A stretch of 46,715 bases of DNA from Butyrivibrio proteoclasticus P6B7 (lineage in GTDB: Bacteria > Bacillota > Clostridia > Lachnospirales > Lachnospiraceae): positions 52,374-99,088 of the forward strand of contig NZ_KK211396.1 of the NCBI RefSeq assembly GCF_000622085.1, written 5' to 3'. Of the stretch, positions 1 to 8,364 are shown piece after piece. The translations under genes and the position numbers were made by a program. The notes under the pieces were generated by a model. That model ran no database searches and was not told the DNA's origin. It was given only the letters and a program-made list of their open reading frames with translations. How positions within the stretch are numbered: position 1 is the first letter of the stretch; each line of letters begins with the position of its first letter.

Positions 1-16
1 AGACAGAAAAAGTAAA

Positions 17-121
17 ATTTGCAGGCTTAAAACAAGGAAAGTCACAAATCAAGCCTGCCATCAGAGAAAACAAAAGCAAGATTTGCAGGCTTAAACAAGG
101 AAAGTCACAAATCAAGCCTGC
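17..121. repeat. Two tandem hairpin units with a 63-64 bp period
   Basis: Two nearly identical units start at 17 and 81. Each carries the inverted pair GCAGGCTT ... AAGCCTGC (21-28 with 51-58; 85-92 with 114-121), with about 22 bases between the arms that are almost the same in both copies. A degraded third start (TAGGCTTAA) lies near 149. The array ends just upstream of the kinase gene and may continue left of the window. The centre-to-centre distance (about 63.5 bp) matches the array at 4813-5245, although the half-site sequence differs. Confidence 0.8.
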
Positions 122-187
122 CATTAGAGAAAATAAGAGCATAACTAGTAGGCTTAATGCAAGTAATGGAGTCTGGGAGAGAAGTGA

Positions 188-1255
188 ATGTACAAAAATA
201 AAGAATTTAGATGGATGATAATTGCGGCAACTGTGGTTACAGTTGCTCTTTCTATATTTGGATATGCGCTAGTTGGGGCAGCAGAAGCAAAAGAAAAAGG
301 AATATGCAGCGCCATGGCAGCTATCCTGTGCCTGATTCTGGGCGGGGTACTCATAGCTCTTTTTACAGTGGCTACTAAGAGGCGGTACGAGGACATTGAC
401 GCCCTGAGCACATACCTGGTGAAGGTCTTGGCAGGGGAGGAAGCCCCTAGCATCCTGGATCAGGAGGAGGGAGAGTTGTCGCTCCTTAAGACCAACATCT
501 ACAAGGCCACATCCACACTGAATTATCAAAAAGAGCTATTGTCAAATGATAAGAAGGCGCTGGCGGACGCTATTGCTGACATCAGTCACCAGCTTAAGAC
601 GCCCCTTACTTCCATGATGGTGATGAATGATCTTCTTAAGACGGAGAGCGATGAGGAGAGGCGACAGGAATTTCTTCAGACTCAGTCCAATCAGCTGGAC
701 CGCATGAGCTGGCTTATTCAGACGCTGCTTAAGCTTTCCAAGATTGATGCGGGAACAATTACCATGAAGCCAGAAGAAGTACAGGCAAGTCAGATGGTTG
801 CAGATGTGCTGAAGCCTTTTGAAGTGATGATGGATGTGAAGAATATCAGTTATTCAGTGAATATGTCTGGAATAGCTGATGACAACAATGCCAGTGCAGC
901 AGACGACCAGACCATCAAGTGCGACCGCAACTGGACCATTGAGGCTATTCAGAACATAGTAAAGAACTGCATCGAGCACATGGAGGAGGGCGGAAAGCTT
1001 TCTGTGGCATTTGAAGATACCAACATCTACAAGCAGATTGTGGTGGCGGACACCGGCTGCGGTATTGCTAAGCAGGATATTCCTCATATTTTTGAGCGCT
1101 TTTATAAGGGAAAGAATGCCGGGAAGGACAGTGTGGGAATTGGACTTGCCCTTTCTAAGACCATCATTACAAGCCAGCATGGAGACATAATTGTGGAGAG
1201 TACAGAGGGGGTAGGAACTAAGTTCTTTATCCGCTTCTACAAGACAATTATCTGA
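188..1255 (+). CDS. Sensor histidine kinase, intramembrane-sensing type
   Basis: This 355-residue protein has two predicted membrane helices (about 10-31 and 40-61) with fewer than ten residues between them. That is the layout of intramembrane-sensing kinases such as BceS, which detect stress through a partner ABC transporter. The phospho-acceptor H-box is ISHQLKTPL with His134. The ATP-binding domain shows the N-box (IVKNCIEHM), G1 (DTGCGIAKQD) and G2 (VGIGLALS) motifs. The ATG at 188 follows a GGAGAGAAG ribosome site. An ABC ATPase and permease lie directly downstream, so the usual role would be sensing and countering a cell-envelope-active peptide. The cognate response regulator is not visible and is probably just left of the window. 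Confidence 0.9.
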   Translation: MYKNKEFRWMIIAATVVTVALSIFGYALVGAAEAKEKGICSAMAAILCLILGGVLIALFTVATKRRYEDIDALSTYLVKVLAGEEAPSILDQEEGELSLLKTNIYKATSTLNYQKELLSNDKKALADAIADISHQLKTPLTSMMVMNDLLKTESDEERRQEFLQTQSNQLDRMSWLIQTLLKLSKIDAGTITMKPEEVQASQMVADVLKPFEVMMDVKNISYSVNMSGIADDNNASAADDQTIKCDRNWTIEAIQNIVKNCIEHMEEGGKLSVAFEDTNIYKQIVVADTGCGIAKQDIPHIFERFYKGKNAGKDSVGIGLALSKTIITSQHGDIIVESTEGVGTKFFIRFYKTII

Positions 1256-1346
1256 TACAGACAAGACTTGGAAATTCAAGCATTTCAGCTTGTCTCTGAA
1301 TGTGACAAAAAAGTAATAAAAATAGTCACCTGATTGTAATATGCGA

Positions 1347-1372
1347 CCTGTAATCTGATATCAGATTACAGG
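1347..1372. promoter_or_regulatory. Perfect 26 bp palindrome before the ABC ATPase gene
   Basis: Two 13-base arms (CCTGTAATCTGAT and its exact reverse complement) meet with no spacer. The right edge touches the GGAAAGGAG ribosome site of the gene at 1388. Response regulators of BceR-like systems bind inverted repeats ahead of their ABC genes, so an operator is likely. In RNA it would also form a hairpin next to the ribosome site. A partial copy of the half-site (CCTGATTGTAAT) lies at 1329-1340. Confidence 0.6.
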
Positions 1373-1387
1373 AAAGGAGTAACAACA

Positions 1388-2083
1388 ATGAACATTCTTG
1401 AAATTAGAAACTTATGCAAAGTATACGGCACAGGGGAGACAAGAGTTGACGCTCTTAAAGATGTCTCTTTTGACATAGAGCAGGGCGAATTCGTGGCCAT
1501 CGTAGGTCCATCCGGATCCGGAAAGTCAACACTGCTCCATATCCTTGGAGGCGTAGATGTGCCATCATCAGGTGTTGTGAATATCGCAGGAACTGATATC
1601 AGTAAGCTTGACGAGACAAAGCTGGCCATCTTCCGCCGCAGGAACATCGGCCTTATCTACCAGTTCTACAACCTGATTCCAATTCTTAATGTAGAAGAGA
1701 ACTTGACACTGCCTATTCTTCTTGATGGCAAGAAGCCAGATAAGGCTTTGTTAAAAGATCTAGTGGAGAAGCTTGGACTTTCCAAAAGACTTAAGCACCT
1801 TCCTAACCAGCTTTCAGGTGGACAGCAGCAGAGAGTATCAATTGGACGAGCACTTATGAATCACCCAGCTCTCCTTCTGGCAGATGAGCCAACGGGTAAC
1901 CTGGATTCTGAGAACAGTAAGGAGATCATAGCTCTTTTACGCAAGTTCAATAAGGAAAATAACCAGACAGTTGTCATTATCACTCATGATGAGAGGATAG
2001 CTCTTTCTGCAGACAGAGTCATTACAATTGAGGATGGTCAGATCACTCGTGATTCCAAGAAAGCTGGGGTGATGGCATCATGA
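1388..2083 (+). CDS. ABC transporter ATP-binding protein (MacB/LolD/BceA-like)
   Basis: This 231-residue nucleotide-binding protein has Walker A GPSGSGKST at about 40-48, the signature LSGGQQQR, Walker B LLLADEPTGNLD and the switch His in IITHD. Its length and motif spacing fit the family that powers FtsX-type permeases. It starts at an ATG preceded by GGAAAGGAG. Its last four bases overlap the permease start (ATGA), so the two proteins are translationally coupled and very likely form one transporter. The adjacent two-helix kinase suggests a resistance or stress-detection module; the substrate is unknown. Confidence 0.95.
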   Translation: MNILEIRNLCKVYGTGETRVDALKDVSFDIEQGEFVAIVGPSGSGKSTLLHILGGVDVPSSGVVNIAGTDISKLDETKLAIFRRRNIGLIYQFYNLIPILNVEENLTLPILLDGKKPDKALLKDLVEKLGLSKRLKHLPNQLSGGQQQRVSIGRALMNHPALLLADEPTGNLDSENSKEIIALLRKFNKENNQTVVIITHDERIALSADRVITIEDGQITRDSKKAGVMAS

Positions 2084-4659
2084 ATATCGTATCAAAGCTG
2101 ACTCTCAAGCACCTTCTTGAGAACAAGAAAAGATCTATCGTAACAATCCTGGGAATTGCCACATCTACAGCACTTATAAGCGCTATTTTGCTGGGAGTAT
2201 TTTCTTTCTTTAGCTTCTTTGGACAGATCTCGATCCTGACTTCAGGATATGCTCACGCAGCTTTTGAGGAGGTTTCTGAGGAGCAGTATAAAGGTCTCTT
2301 ACAGGATGATGCCTTAAAGACCGTGGGACTTAGAGCCCTGGAAGAAGAGAAAACCGGAATAAGGCTTATAAATGACCAGCCCGACAGATTCAGGATTGGT
2401 AATATCGATCACGCCAACCAAGCAAGCTATGAGATGCGTGTGATCTGCGACTATGAGGGCGAACTTCCTAAGAATTCATCTGAGATCGCAGTGGAAGAAG
2501 CCTTTCTTAAGGAAAATAACCTGGACCTTAAGGTTGGTGATACCCTTACCTTTGAACAGGGATACAGATATATGGAAAACGACGAGGAAGGCTTTTACTA
2601 CCTTGGTGGTAACTACCGCTCCGAGGAAAAGTTTGAGGCAAAGTCTGTGGATACCTGCATAATTACCGCTATCCTTCATGGCAACAGGCCTACCAAGGAC
2701 TGGGATATATTAAGAGGTCTTGATGACGGGTATTATCCTGAACAGGAAGATGCTGAAGTTTCCATGATGCTTGCAAAGTGCGATACCTCCTCCATTAAGC
2801 AGATCAAGAATCTTGTTAAGAAGTACGGTATCCAGAAGTATGAATACAACTCTGAATACTTCATCAGTATCTTTGCTCTGGAGGGAAGCTCAGGAGCATA
2901 CAGTGAAATGTTTGTTTTCCTTGGAGTTGCTCTAGCCATTGTAATTGCAACATCAGTGGTTCTTATCTTTAACTCCATCGGAATGTCTCTTACAGAGAGA
3001 ATGCGCTATCTTGGCATGCTGGCCAGCGTTGGAGCCACATCAAGGCAAAAGAGATTTTCAATTTACTACGAGGGATTTATCCTGGGACTTATCGGTATTC
3101 CTCTGGGATTATTGATGGGATATATAGGAACAAAAATAACGCTTGCTATCCTTGGAAGTAAGATCCTGGCTGCAGATATCCTGGCTGGAGCAGAAGGAAT
3201 GAGAGGCACGATACCTATTGTATGTGAGCCTCATGTGGTAGCTCTGATCATCTTTTTCTCAGGCCTTACAATTCTTATATCCAGCCTTATTCCCGGACTT
3301 AAGGCAGCCAGAATAATGCCAATCGATGCCCTTAGACAGAGCAGTGTCATTAAGGTTAAGGCTAGAAAGCTCCGTGTTAATCCTTTGATTCGTAAGATTT
3401 TTGGATATGAGGGAGAACTGGCATACAAGAACATTAAGAGAAATGGTGTAAAGGGAACTGTCATCACAGTATCCATCGCGGTTTCAGTAATTCTTTTCCT
3501 TTCCATCAACTATGTTTGCAACTCAGTACAAAGAGCTAATTCCTATGACTTTAATATTCCATACAGCGTGATTGCTTCCTGTTCCCTGGAAGAAAGCGAT
3601 AAGCTTCGTGAAGCCATAGTTGCCATGGATGATGTTGAGGATGTTTACTGCGCATACATGATCTCTTTTTTATTTCAGAAACCCTCCAATGATCCCGATG
3701 CAGTGCTGGCTAATACTGACATTGCCAATAGAGATTACCTCACAGATAATTTCAAGAACGTGGATTTTGGCGCCATGGCTGTGGTGGTTATTGATGATCA
3801 GTACTTTGATAAGCTCCTTGCTGACAACGGTCTGGAAAAAGAGAAATACTATTCAGGAACTTTACGCGGTGTCCTTTTAAATGACATGTTCCACGAAAAG
3901 AAAAGTAGTGAGGTCTTTAATTCAGGAATCCTGGGTCAGAGCCTTCACTACGATGAGACAGAGGGCTTCCCTCCAGCAGTAGAGGTGGCAGATTTTGTTG
4001 AGTATGATTCAGGAAATTTTGTCCTTGATTTTGTTCCCAAGGGATCTATGGTGGTGTATGTTCCAAAGTCAGTTTACTTTGAGGAGGCAGCGGAAGTAAT
4101 ACCAGCGGACAAGCTTTCATTGGACTTTGGCGTAAAGACAGATAATCCTAAGGAGGTACATGCCAGAATTTATGAGCTTTTGCAGCAGGATGGATATCAT
4201 AATTACTACTGCTCAGATCTTTCAAATCTGGCAGAAGCCATGGATACAGTAACTCTCATGCTTAAGACAGCAATGTATGGTTTTTCAACCCTCCTTACAC
4301 TGATTGCCATTGCCAATATCATTAACACTATTTCAACAGGCGTTCTTCTTAGGAGAAAAGAGTTTGCCATGTACAAGTCAATTGGAATGGCCAGCGGCGG
4401 ATTTAAGAAGATGATCAGACTTGAGACTCTTCTTTATGGAATCAAGGCTCTTCTCTACGGTATTCCAATTTCACTGATCCTTAGCTACCTTATGTACAAC
4501 TCCTTTGATTCAAAGCTCTACTCCTTTGATCCTGATTACCTTATGTATGTAATCGTAGTGGCAGTAGTATTTGCAGTAGTTGGCCTTAGCATGCTGCTTA
4601 GTATCAACAAAATTAAAGATGACAATATCATTGATGCACTTAAAGAAGACGCAGTGTAA
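2080..4659 (+). CDS. FtsX-family ABC transporter permease
   Basis: This 859-residue membrane protein is built as two repeats. Each has an N-terminal helix (about 19-45 and 460-482), a large extracytoplasmic region, then three helices of an FtsX domain (about 275-410 and 730-850). The 4+4 helix layout with two large outer domains is closer to duplicated MacB/YtrF-type permeases than to BceB, which has ten helices and a single large loop. It overlaps the ATPase gene by 4 bp. Together with the upstream kinase it forms one functional unit. No terminator is obvious after the stop. Confidence 0.92.
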   Translation: MNIVSKLTLKHLLENKKRSIVTILGIATSTALISAILLGVFSFFSFFGQISILTSGYAHAAFEEVSEEQYKGLLQDDALKTVGLRALEEEKTGIRLINDQPDRFRIGNIDHANQASYEMRVICDYEGELPKNSSEIAVEEAFLKENNLDLKVGDTLTFEQGYRYMENDEEGFYYLGGNYRSEEKFEAKSVDTCIITAILHGNRPTKDWDILRGLDDGYYPEQEDAEVSMMLAKCDTSSIKQIKNLVKKYGIQKYEYNSEYFISIFALEGSSGAYSEMFVFLGVALAIVIATSVVLIFNSIGMSLTERMRYLGMLASVGATSRQKRFSIYYEGFILGLIGIPLGLLMGYIGTKITLAILGSKILAADILAGAEGMRGTIPIVCEPHVVALIIFFSGLTILISSLIPGLKAARIMPIDALRQSSVIKVKARKLRVNPLIRKIFGYEGELAYKNIKRNGVKGTVITVSIAVSVILFLSINYVCNSVQRANSYDFNIPYSVIASCSLEESDKLREAIVAMDDVEDVYCAYMISFLFQKPSNDPDAVLANTDIANRDYLTDNFKNVDFGAMAVVVIDDQYFDKLLADNGLEKEKYYSGTLRGVLLNDMFHEKKSSEVFNSGILGQSLHYDETEGFPPAVEVADFVEYDSGNFVLDFVPKGSMVVYVPKSVYFEEAAEVIPADKLSLDFGVKTDNPKEVHARIYELLQQDGYHNYYCSDLSNLAEAMDTVTLMLKTAMYGFSTLLTLIAIANIINTISTGVLLRRKEFAMYKSIGMASGGFKKMIRLETLLYGIKALLYGIPISLILSYLMYNSFDSKLYSFDPDYLMYVIVVAVVFAVVGLSMLLSINKIKDDNIIDALKEDAV

Positions 4660-4812
4660 TGGGATTGCGCTGAACTGGGGGCGAGTCAGGTAGTGGTGCT
4701 GAAGTTGATTGTTAATTAGAAGGTAATGATTAGCAAGCGACTGGATTATGTATTAGTGATTACTAGGAGATGTCTGGGATAATTCGGGCAAAATACGAAT
4801 ATCCTGGCAAAA

Positions 4813-5245
4813 TACAGAAAATACGTGTATTGGTTGATTTTTCTGTACGGTGAAACCTTTAGATTATTTTGGGAGGCGCGAAAACACAGAAAAAGAGGAT
4901 GTGGTCAGCTATTTTCTGTACAGCTACAAAAATGAAATGGCTTGAAATACAGAAATAACTAGGTGTACATCAAATTTTCTGTATGGCTAATAACATATTG
5001 AGCACGACTAATACAGAAAACTGGGAGTTCATCCCAGTTTTTCTGTATTATAGATGGTGTAGAAATTTGCATAGCTATTCTTGGTACAGAAAAATCAGTA
5101 CTACCCCTTTATTTTCTGTGTTTTCTCCATTTTCAAAATTGAGCTTGTACAGAAAAAACAAGGGTGTTCCTTGTATTTCTGTATTTTTGGTATATACGAA
5201 ATAGAACCTGTACAGAAAAAACGCGATACTGCCTTATTTTCTGTA
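4813..5245. repeat. Array of seven 35-36 bp inverted-repeat units
   Basis: Seven units run from TACAGAAAA to TTTTCTGTA with about 18 variable bases inside: 4813-4847, 4885-4920, 4948-4983, 5012-5047, 5085-5120, 5148-5183 and 5211-5245. Unit 2 begins CACAGAAAA and unit 5 ends CTGTG. Every unit is 35 or 36 bp. Spacers are 27-28 bp or 37 bp, giving centre distances near 63 or 73 bp, that is six or seven DNA turns. In units 4 and 6 the interior also pairs, making stems of about 17 and 15 bp. The gap 4660-4812 before the array has no gene or clear signal. A TATATA box at 5282-5287 could be the -10 of the downstream genes. Confidence 0.85.
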
Positions 5246-5315
5246 TTTGTGTTCTTTGCAACAAATTCGCGCCTGTATTTGTATATATAGTGAAAGCAAT
5301 TACGGGAGGATAGAT

Positions 5316-5453
5316 ATGAATGCTACTTTGGCTTTAATTATTTGTTTTGCAACTAGTATATTATGTTTTTTGGATGTTAGTGTTCCTCGTATGAAATGTA
5401 ATCGGGAGATTATGGCTATGTATGTTGGGTACAGATCATATGGGATTGTTTAA
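5316..5453 (+). CDS. Small membrane peptide, 45 residues, unknown
   Basis: The ATG at 5316 follows a strong GGGAGG ribosome site (5304-5309) and opens a 45-codon reading frame. The first 20 residues are hydrophobic (MNATLALIICFATSILCFLD) and could form one membrane helix. The tail is short and basic. Its 3' end overlaps the start of the next gene, so it may couple translation or be a leader. No family is recognised. The strong ribosome site is the main argument that it is real. Confidence 0.45.
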   Translation: MNATLALIICFATSILCFLDVSVPRMKCNREIMAMYVGYRSYGIV

Positions 5454-5997
5454 GAAAATAATGGATGAAGGTCAATATGATCCCAATGTCCCCAAGAGAG
5501 GCAGACAGGAAGTATACTTTCTTATGTACTTTTTCCTTTCTGCAGTTCTTATAATACGTGGAATAGTGCTGATCGTTAATCTTGTTAAGGGCGGCGATTA
5601 CAGTGACTATCTTATGTACTGCAGAATAGCAGCAGACTTCTTCTTTGGCATAACACTGTTTTTAGCTGGCCTGGGGAATCTGGCGGATTTTCTTGCACAT
5701 GTCAGATACTACAAAGCTAACAAGACTATAGTAGAGAAATGGGAAGATGTAAGTGTTGCAGGCCTTACCTTTGTGCTGATCAACATTTTGCCACTTCTTT
5801 TGTTTGGCTGGATACTGTGGGTATCAATTAAGCAGGGGGATGTGGAGTACATCCATCTGTTTACAATAGTTGATTCCATCTTGGCCGGAATCTTTGTTTT
5901 AGGCTTTATTGTATGGAGATGGGCAAAAGGCGTGGCTCGCAAGATTGAGACTCATAATCAATATGATTACTATAAACGCAGAAGAAAGCTGGGATGA
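5422..5997 (+). CDS. Four-helix membrane protein, unknown function
   Basis: This 191-residue protein has four hydrophobic stretches (about 28-52, 62-86, 107-132 and 143-166) and a basic C-terminus (KRRRKLG). No enzyme motif or family is recognised. The start is uncertain: ATG 5422 lies 13 bases after a GGGAG element inside the upstream small gene, and a second ATG lies at 5440. Both fit translational coupling to the 45-codon gene at 5316. A rho-independent terminator overlaps the stop codon. The gene sits directly downstream of the seven-unit hairpin array, which may control it. Confidence 0.75.
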   Translation: MLGTDHMGLFKKIMDEGQYDPNVPKRGRQEVYFLMYFFLSAVLIIRGIVLIVNLVKGGDYSDYLMYCRIAADFFFGITLFLAGLGNLADFLAHVRYYKANKTIVEKWEDVSVAGLTFVLINILPLLLFGWILWVSIKQGDVEYIHLFTIVDSILAGIFVLGFIVWRWAKGVARKIETHNQYDYYKRRRKLG

Positions 5998-6016
5998 TTT
6001 CCCAGCTTTTATTTTT
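5985..6016 (+). terminator. Rho-independent terminator after the membrane protein gene
   Basis: A 10 bp stem (AAAGCTGGGA paired with TCCCAGCTTT, 5985-5994 and 6000-6009) with a 5-base loop is followed by a T-rich run. The stem includes the end of the coding sequence and its stop codon. Confidence 0.85.
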
Positions 6017-6022
6017 CAAAAA

Positions 6023-6053
6023 CAAGTCAACTAGAACCGTCCCCATTGACTTT
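6023..6053. repeat. Dispersed element of the GAACCGTCCCCATTGACTT type, copy 1
   Basis: AAGTCAA at 6023-6029 and TTGACTT at 6047-6053 form an inverted pair around GAACCGTCCCCA. The same core recurs at 13472-13494 (other strand) and at 14653-14673, with a weaker relative at about 12397-12416. The repeated use between unrelated genes points to a small dispersed REP-like or MITE-derived repeat. Confidence 0.65.
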
Positions 6054-6894
6054 ATTTTCCATATTGGCTAGGCGAAACCCCTACGTTTTTCTTAAAGGTC
6101 TTGAAGAAGTAGGCGTAGCTTGAGTAGCCCAGCTTTTCCTGAACTTCTCGGACGGAGAAACCCTCTCTTAGCAGATTCTGAGCGGTACTCATTTTAAGGA
6201 GTGTGATGTAGTTACCAAGGGATGTGTGGACATGCTTCTTAAAAAGCCTTGAGATGTAGTCTGGGTTAAAGTTAAAGTGGTCAGCCAAAGAGGAGACTGT
6301 GACGCCTTCGTAGATATTGTCGTGGATATAGGCGATGATCTCGCTGACCTTCCTTTGGGCCTCCGAAGCCCGATATAGCGCCTCTTTCCTAGGAGCAACT
6401 GAATTTACCACGCCATCTATTTCTGTTAAAAGAGAAAAGAAATCCGCCAAACTCTCTGGGGTACAGGCATTTCTGTGCCCTAGCTGCTTGTCTAAAGCTT
6501 TCATTATGCGCTTTTCCTGGGCATTCTTAAGTGTGATCAGGGTAGGCTCTGCATCTTTCCGTAAATAAAACACCGTCTGATCCGAATTTCCAAACACATC
6601 CTCAAGCCATTTCACCTGGATATTAAGAACATATCTTTCATACACCGCGTCCTTCCTGTGATAGAGCTGATGCACACAAAAAGGCGGCACAATAATCAGC
6701 GTCCCAGAGGGCACTTCCACAACCCTGTCATTAAGGATAACGTCTGGAAGGTCTGACAGAGTAAGATAGAGCTCCGCTGCATCGTGAGAATGCGGGCCTA
6801 TGGGAACTTTTGGAGAGTCATTTCTGTAAGCCAAATTAAATGGGCTGGCCTGGGTTATGAAGGGATGCTCTTGTGATAGTTTGGTTGTTTTCAT
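6052..6894 (-). CDS. AraC-family transcriptional regulator with N-terminal cupin
   Basis: This 280-residue protein has an N-terminal cupin sensor domain (about 20-130, with HSH at 35-37 in the position of the usual cupin histidines). Its C-terminal ~100 residues carry the double helix-turn-helix of AraC regulators: the first runs over VSSLADHFNFNPDYISRLF, the second over VREVQEKLGYSSYAYFFKTF. It starts at ATG 6894 with a GGAGA ribosome site and is transcribed away from the oxidoreductase gene at 7150. Such an arrangement usually means the regulator controls the divergent sugar-utilisation genes in response to a small ligand held by the cupin domain. The ligand is not known. Confidence 0.92.
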   Translation of the reverse strand: MKTTKLSQEHPFITQASPFNLAYRNDSPKVPIGPHSHDAAELYLTLSDLPDVILNDRVVEVPSGTLIIVPPFCVHQLYHRKDAVYERYVLNIQVKWLEDVFGNSDQTVFYLRKDAEPTLITLKNAQEKRIMKALDKQLGHRNACTPESLADFFSLLTEIDGVVNSVAPRKEALYRASEAQRKVSEIIAYIHDNIYEGVTVSSLADHFNFNPDYISRLFKKHVHTSLGNYITLLKMSTAQNLLREGFSVREVQEKLGYSSYAYFFKTFKKNVGVSPSQYGK

Positions 6895-7149
6895 TAGTGT
6901 TCTCCAGCGGTATGGTATAGGTTTTCGGTTGCTGAATTATTACTGGTCAAGCCATCATAGTATAAGTGTATGGTCGGAAAATTACATAAATCAAGTATTT
7001 TATGTACATATTATATCTCAATAATTCTTTATACAATACTTTTAGCAGGAAAAATGAAAGTTAAGAGCGTTAATAATCTACGCAAGCATGTAGAGAATAA
7101 TGAACAGAGAACTGGCCAAGAAATGAGTAGAGAATAAGAAGGAGTTCAC
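6895..7149. promoter_or_regulatory. Divergent intergenic region of the AraC and oxidoreductase genes
   Basis: This 255 bp A+T-rich stretch must hold both divergent promoters and any AraC binding site. Several TATA-like hexamers lie around 6990-7040, but no convincing -35/-10 pair or clean palindrome was found. The stretch ends with the AGAAGGAG ribosome site of the gene at 7150. Confidence 0.4.
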
Positions 7150-8304
7150 ATGGAGAAGGTAAGACTTGGAATAATCGGAATTGGCGGCATGGGGACCAAC
7201 CACGCCAGGAGCCTTTTAGAGGGCAAGGTGCCAGACATAGAGCTGACAGCCGTAGCGGACGTAAGACCTGAGAGACTAGAGTTCGCAGCAAAAGAGCTGT
7301 CTAAGGACCTTAAATGCTACGACGACGGCAAGAAGCTGATAGATTCTGGAGAAGTAGATGCAGTGCTTATTGCAACGCCACATTACTTCCATCCTGAGTT
7401 TGTAGAATACGCCTTAACTCACGGTGTCCACGCCCTCAGCGAAAAGCCGGCAGGAGTCTACACTAAGCAGGTTAAAGAAATGAATGAGGTGGCAGCAAAG
7501 AGTGATAAGGTCTTTGCTATCATGTTCAATCAGCGCACCAACTGCGTTTACAGAAAGCTTCATGAAATGATTCAAAGCGGCGAGCTGGGCCAGCTTAAGC
7601 GCATGAACTGGATAATCACAGACTGGTACAGAACTCAGAGCTACTACGATGCAGCAGGCTGGAAGGCAACCTGGGCAGGAGAAGGCGGCGGAGTACTGAT
7701 CAATCAGTGCCCTCACCAGCTTGATCTTCTTCAGTGGCTTTGCGGCATGCCTACTAAGGTCAGAGCTTTTTGTCATAATGCAAAGTGGCATGACATCGAG
7801 GTTGAGGATGATGTGACTGCTTATCTTGAATTTGAAAACGGCGCAACCGGTGTATTTGTCACAACTACCGGCGATGCCCCAGGCACAAACCGCTTGGAGC
7901 TTACCTTTGAAATGGGCAAGATAGTATGCGAGAACGACAAGCTCTTTTACGACAAGCTATCTGAAAGCGTACTCACTCACTGCAAGACCGAGAAGGAGGG
8001 CTTCAAAAAGCCAGATTTTACAAGAATCGAGATTGAGACTGACGGACAGAACGAGCAGCACATCGGAGTTTTCAAGGCCTTTGCAAACAAGATCCTTGGA
8101 AAGGGTGAACTGATCGCAGAAGGCGCAGAAGGCATCAACGGACTTACTCTTTCTAACGCCATGTACCTTTCATCCTGGCTTGATAAAACTGTGGAGATTC
8201 CATTTGATGAGGATCTTTATCTGGCAGAGCTGGATAAGAGAAGGGCTACGTCTAAGCTTAAAGAGGATAAGGGCATTGTCTTCGATACTACGGGAACTTA
8301 CTGA
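7150..8304 (+). CDS. Gfo/Idh/MocA-family NAD(P)-dependent oxidoreductase
   Basis: This 384-residue protein begins with a Rossmann nucleotide-binding motif (GIGGMG at 10-15). It carries the family motif EKP (98-100), whose lysine is catalytic, and the downstream active-site segment NQCPHQLDLL (His189, Asp192). Members oxidise or reduce sugars, inositols and amino sugars with NAD(P). It starts at ATG 7150 after AGAAGGAG. The isomerase-like gene follows 60 bp later on the same strand, and the AraC gene is divergent, so the three look like a small sugar or cyclitol utilisation unit. The exact substrate cannot be inferred. Confidence 0.93.
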   Translation: MEKVRLGIIGIGGMGTNHARSLLEGKVPDIELTAVADVRPERLEFAAKELSKDLKCYDDGKKLIDSGEVDAVLIATPHYFHPEFVEYALTHGVHALSEKPAGVYTKQVKEMNEVAAKSDKVFAIMFNQRTNCVYRKLHEMIQSGELGQLKRMNWIITDWYRTQSYYDAAGWKATWAGEGGGVLINQCPHQLDLLQWLCGMPTKVRAFCHNAKWHDIEVEDDVTAYLEFENGATGVFVTTTGDAPGTNRLELTFEMGKIVCENDKLFYDKLSESVLTHCKTEKEGFKKPDFTRIEIETDGQNEQHIGVFKAFANKILGKGELIAEGAEGINGLTLSNAMYLSSWLDKTVEIPFDEDLYLAELDKRRATSKLKEDKGIVFDTTGTY

Positions 8305-8364
8305 TGTGGTCTCAATTGAATACATATGATCAGCTAATACATAACAATTACAAGAGGAAATAGC

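Noticed and set aside
1296..1346. Promoter with TTGTCT (1290) and TAATAA (1314) boxes before the ABC ATPase
   Set aside because: Both hexamers are weak and the spacing is 18; not strong enough to list.
4813..5245. Possible CRISPR array
   Set aside because: The conserved parts are 9 bp half-sites bracketing variable interiors; there is no 23-40 bp identical repeat, spacers are not uniform, and no cas gene is near.
4983..5290. Two open frames of about 70 codons inside the hairpin array
   Set aside because: They are made of translated repeat units, have no ribosome site and show no protein-like composition.
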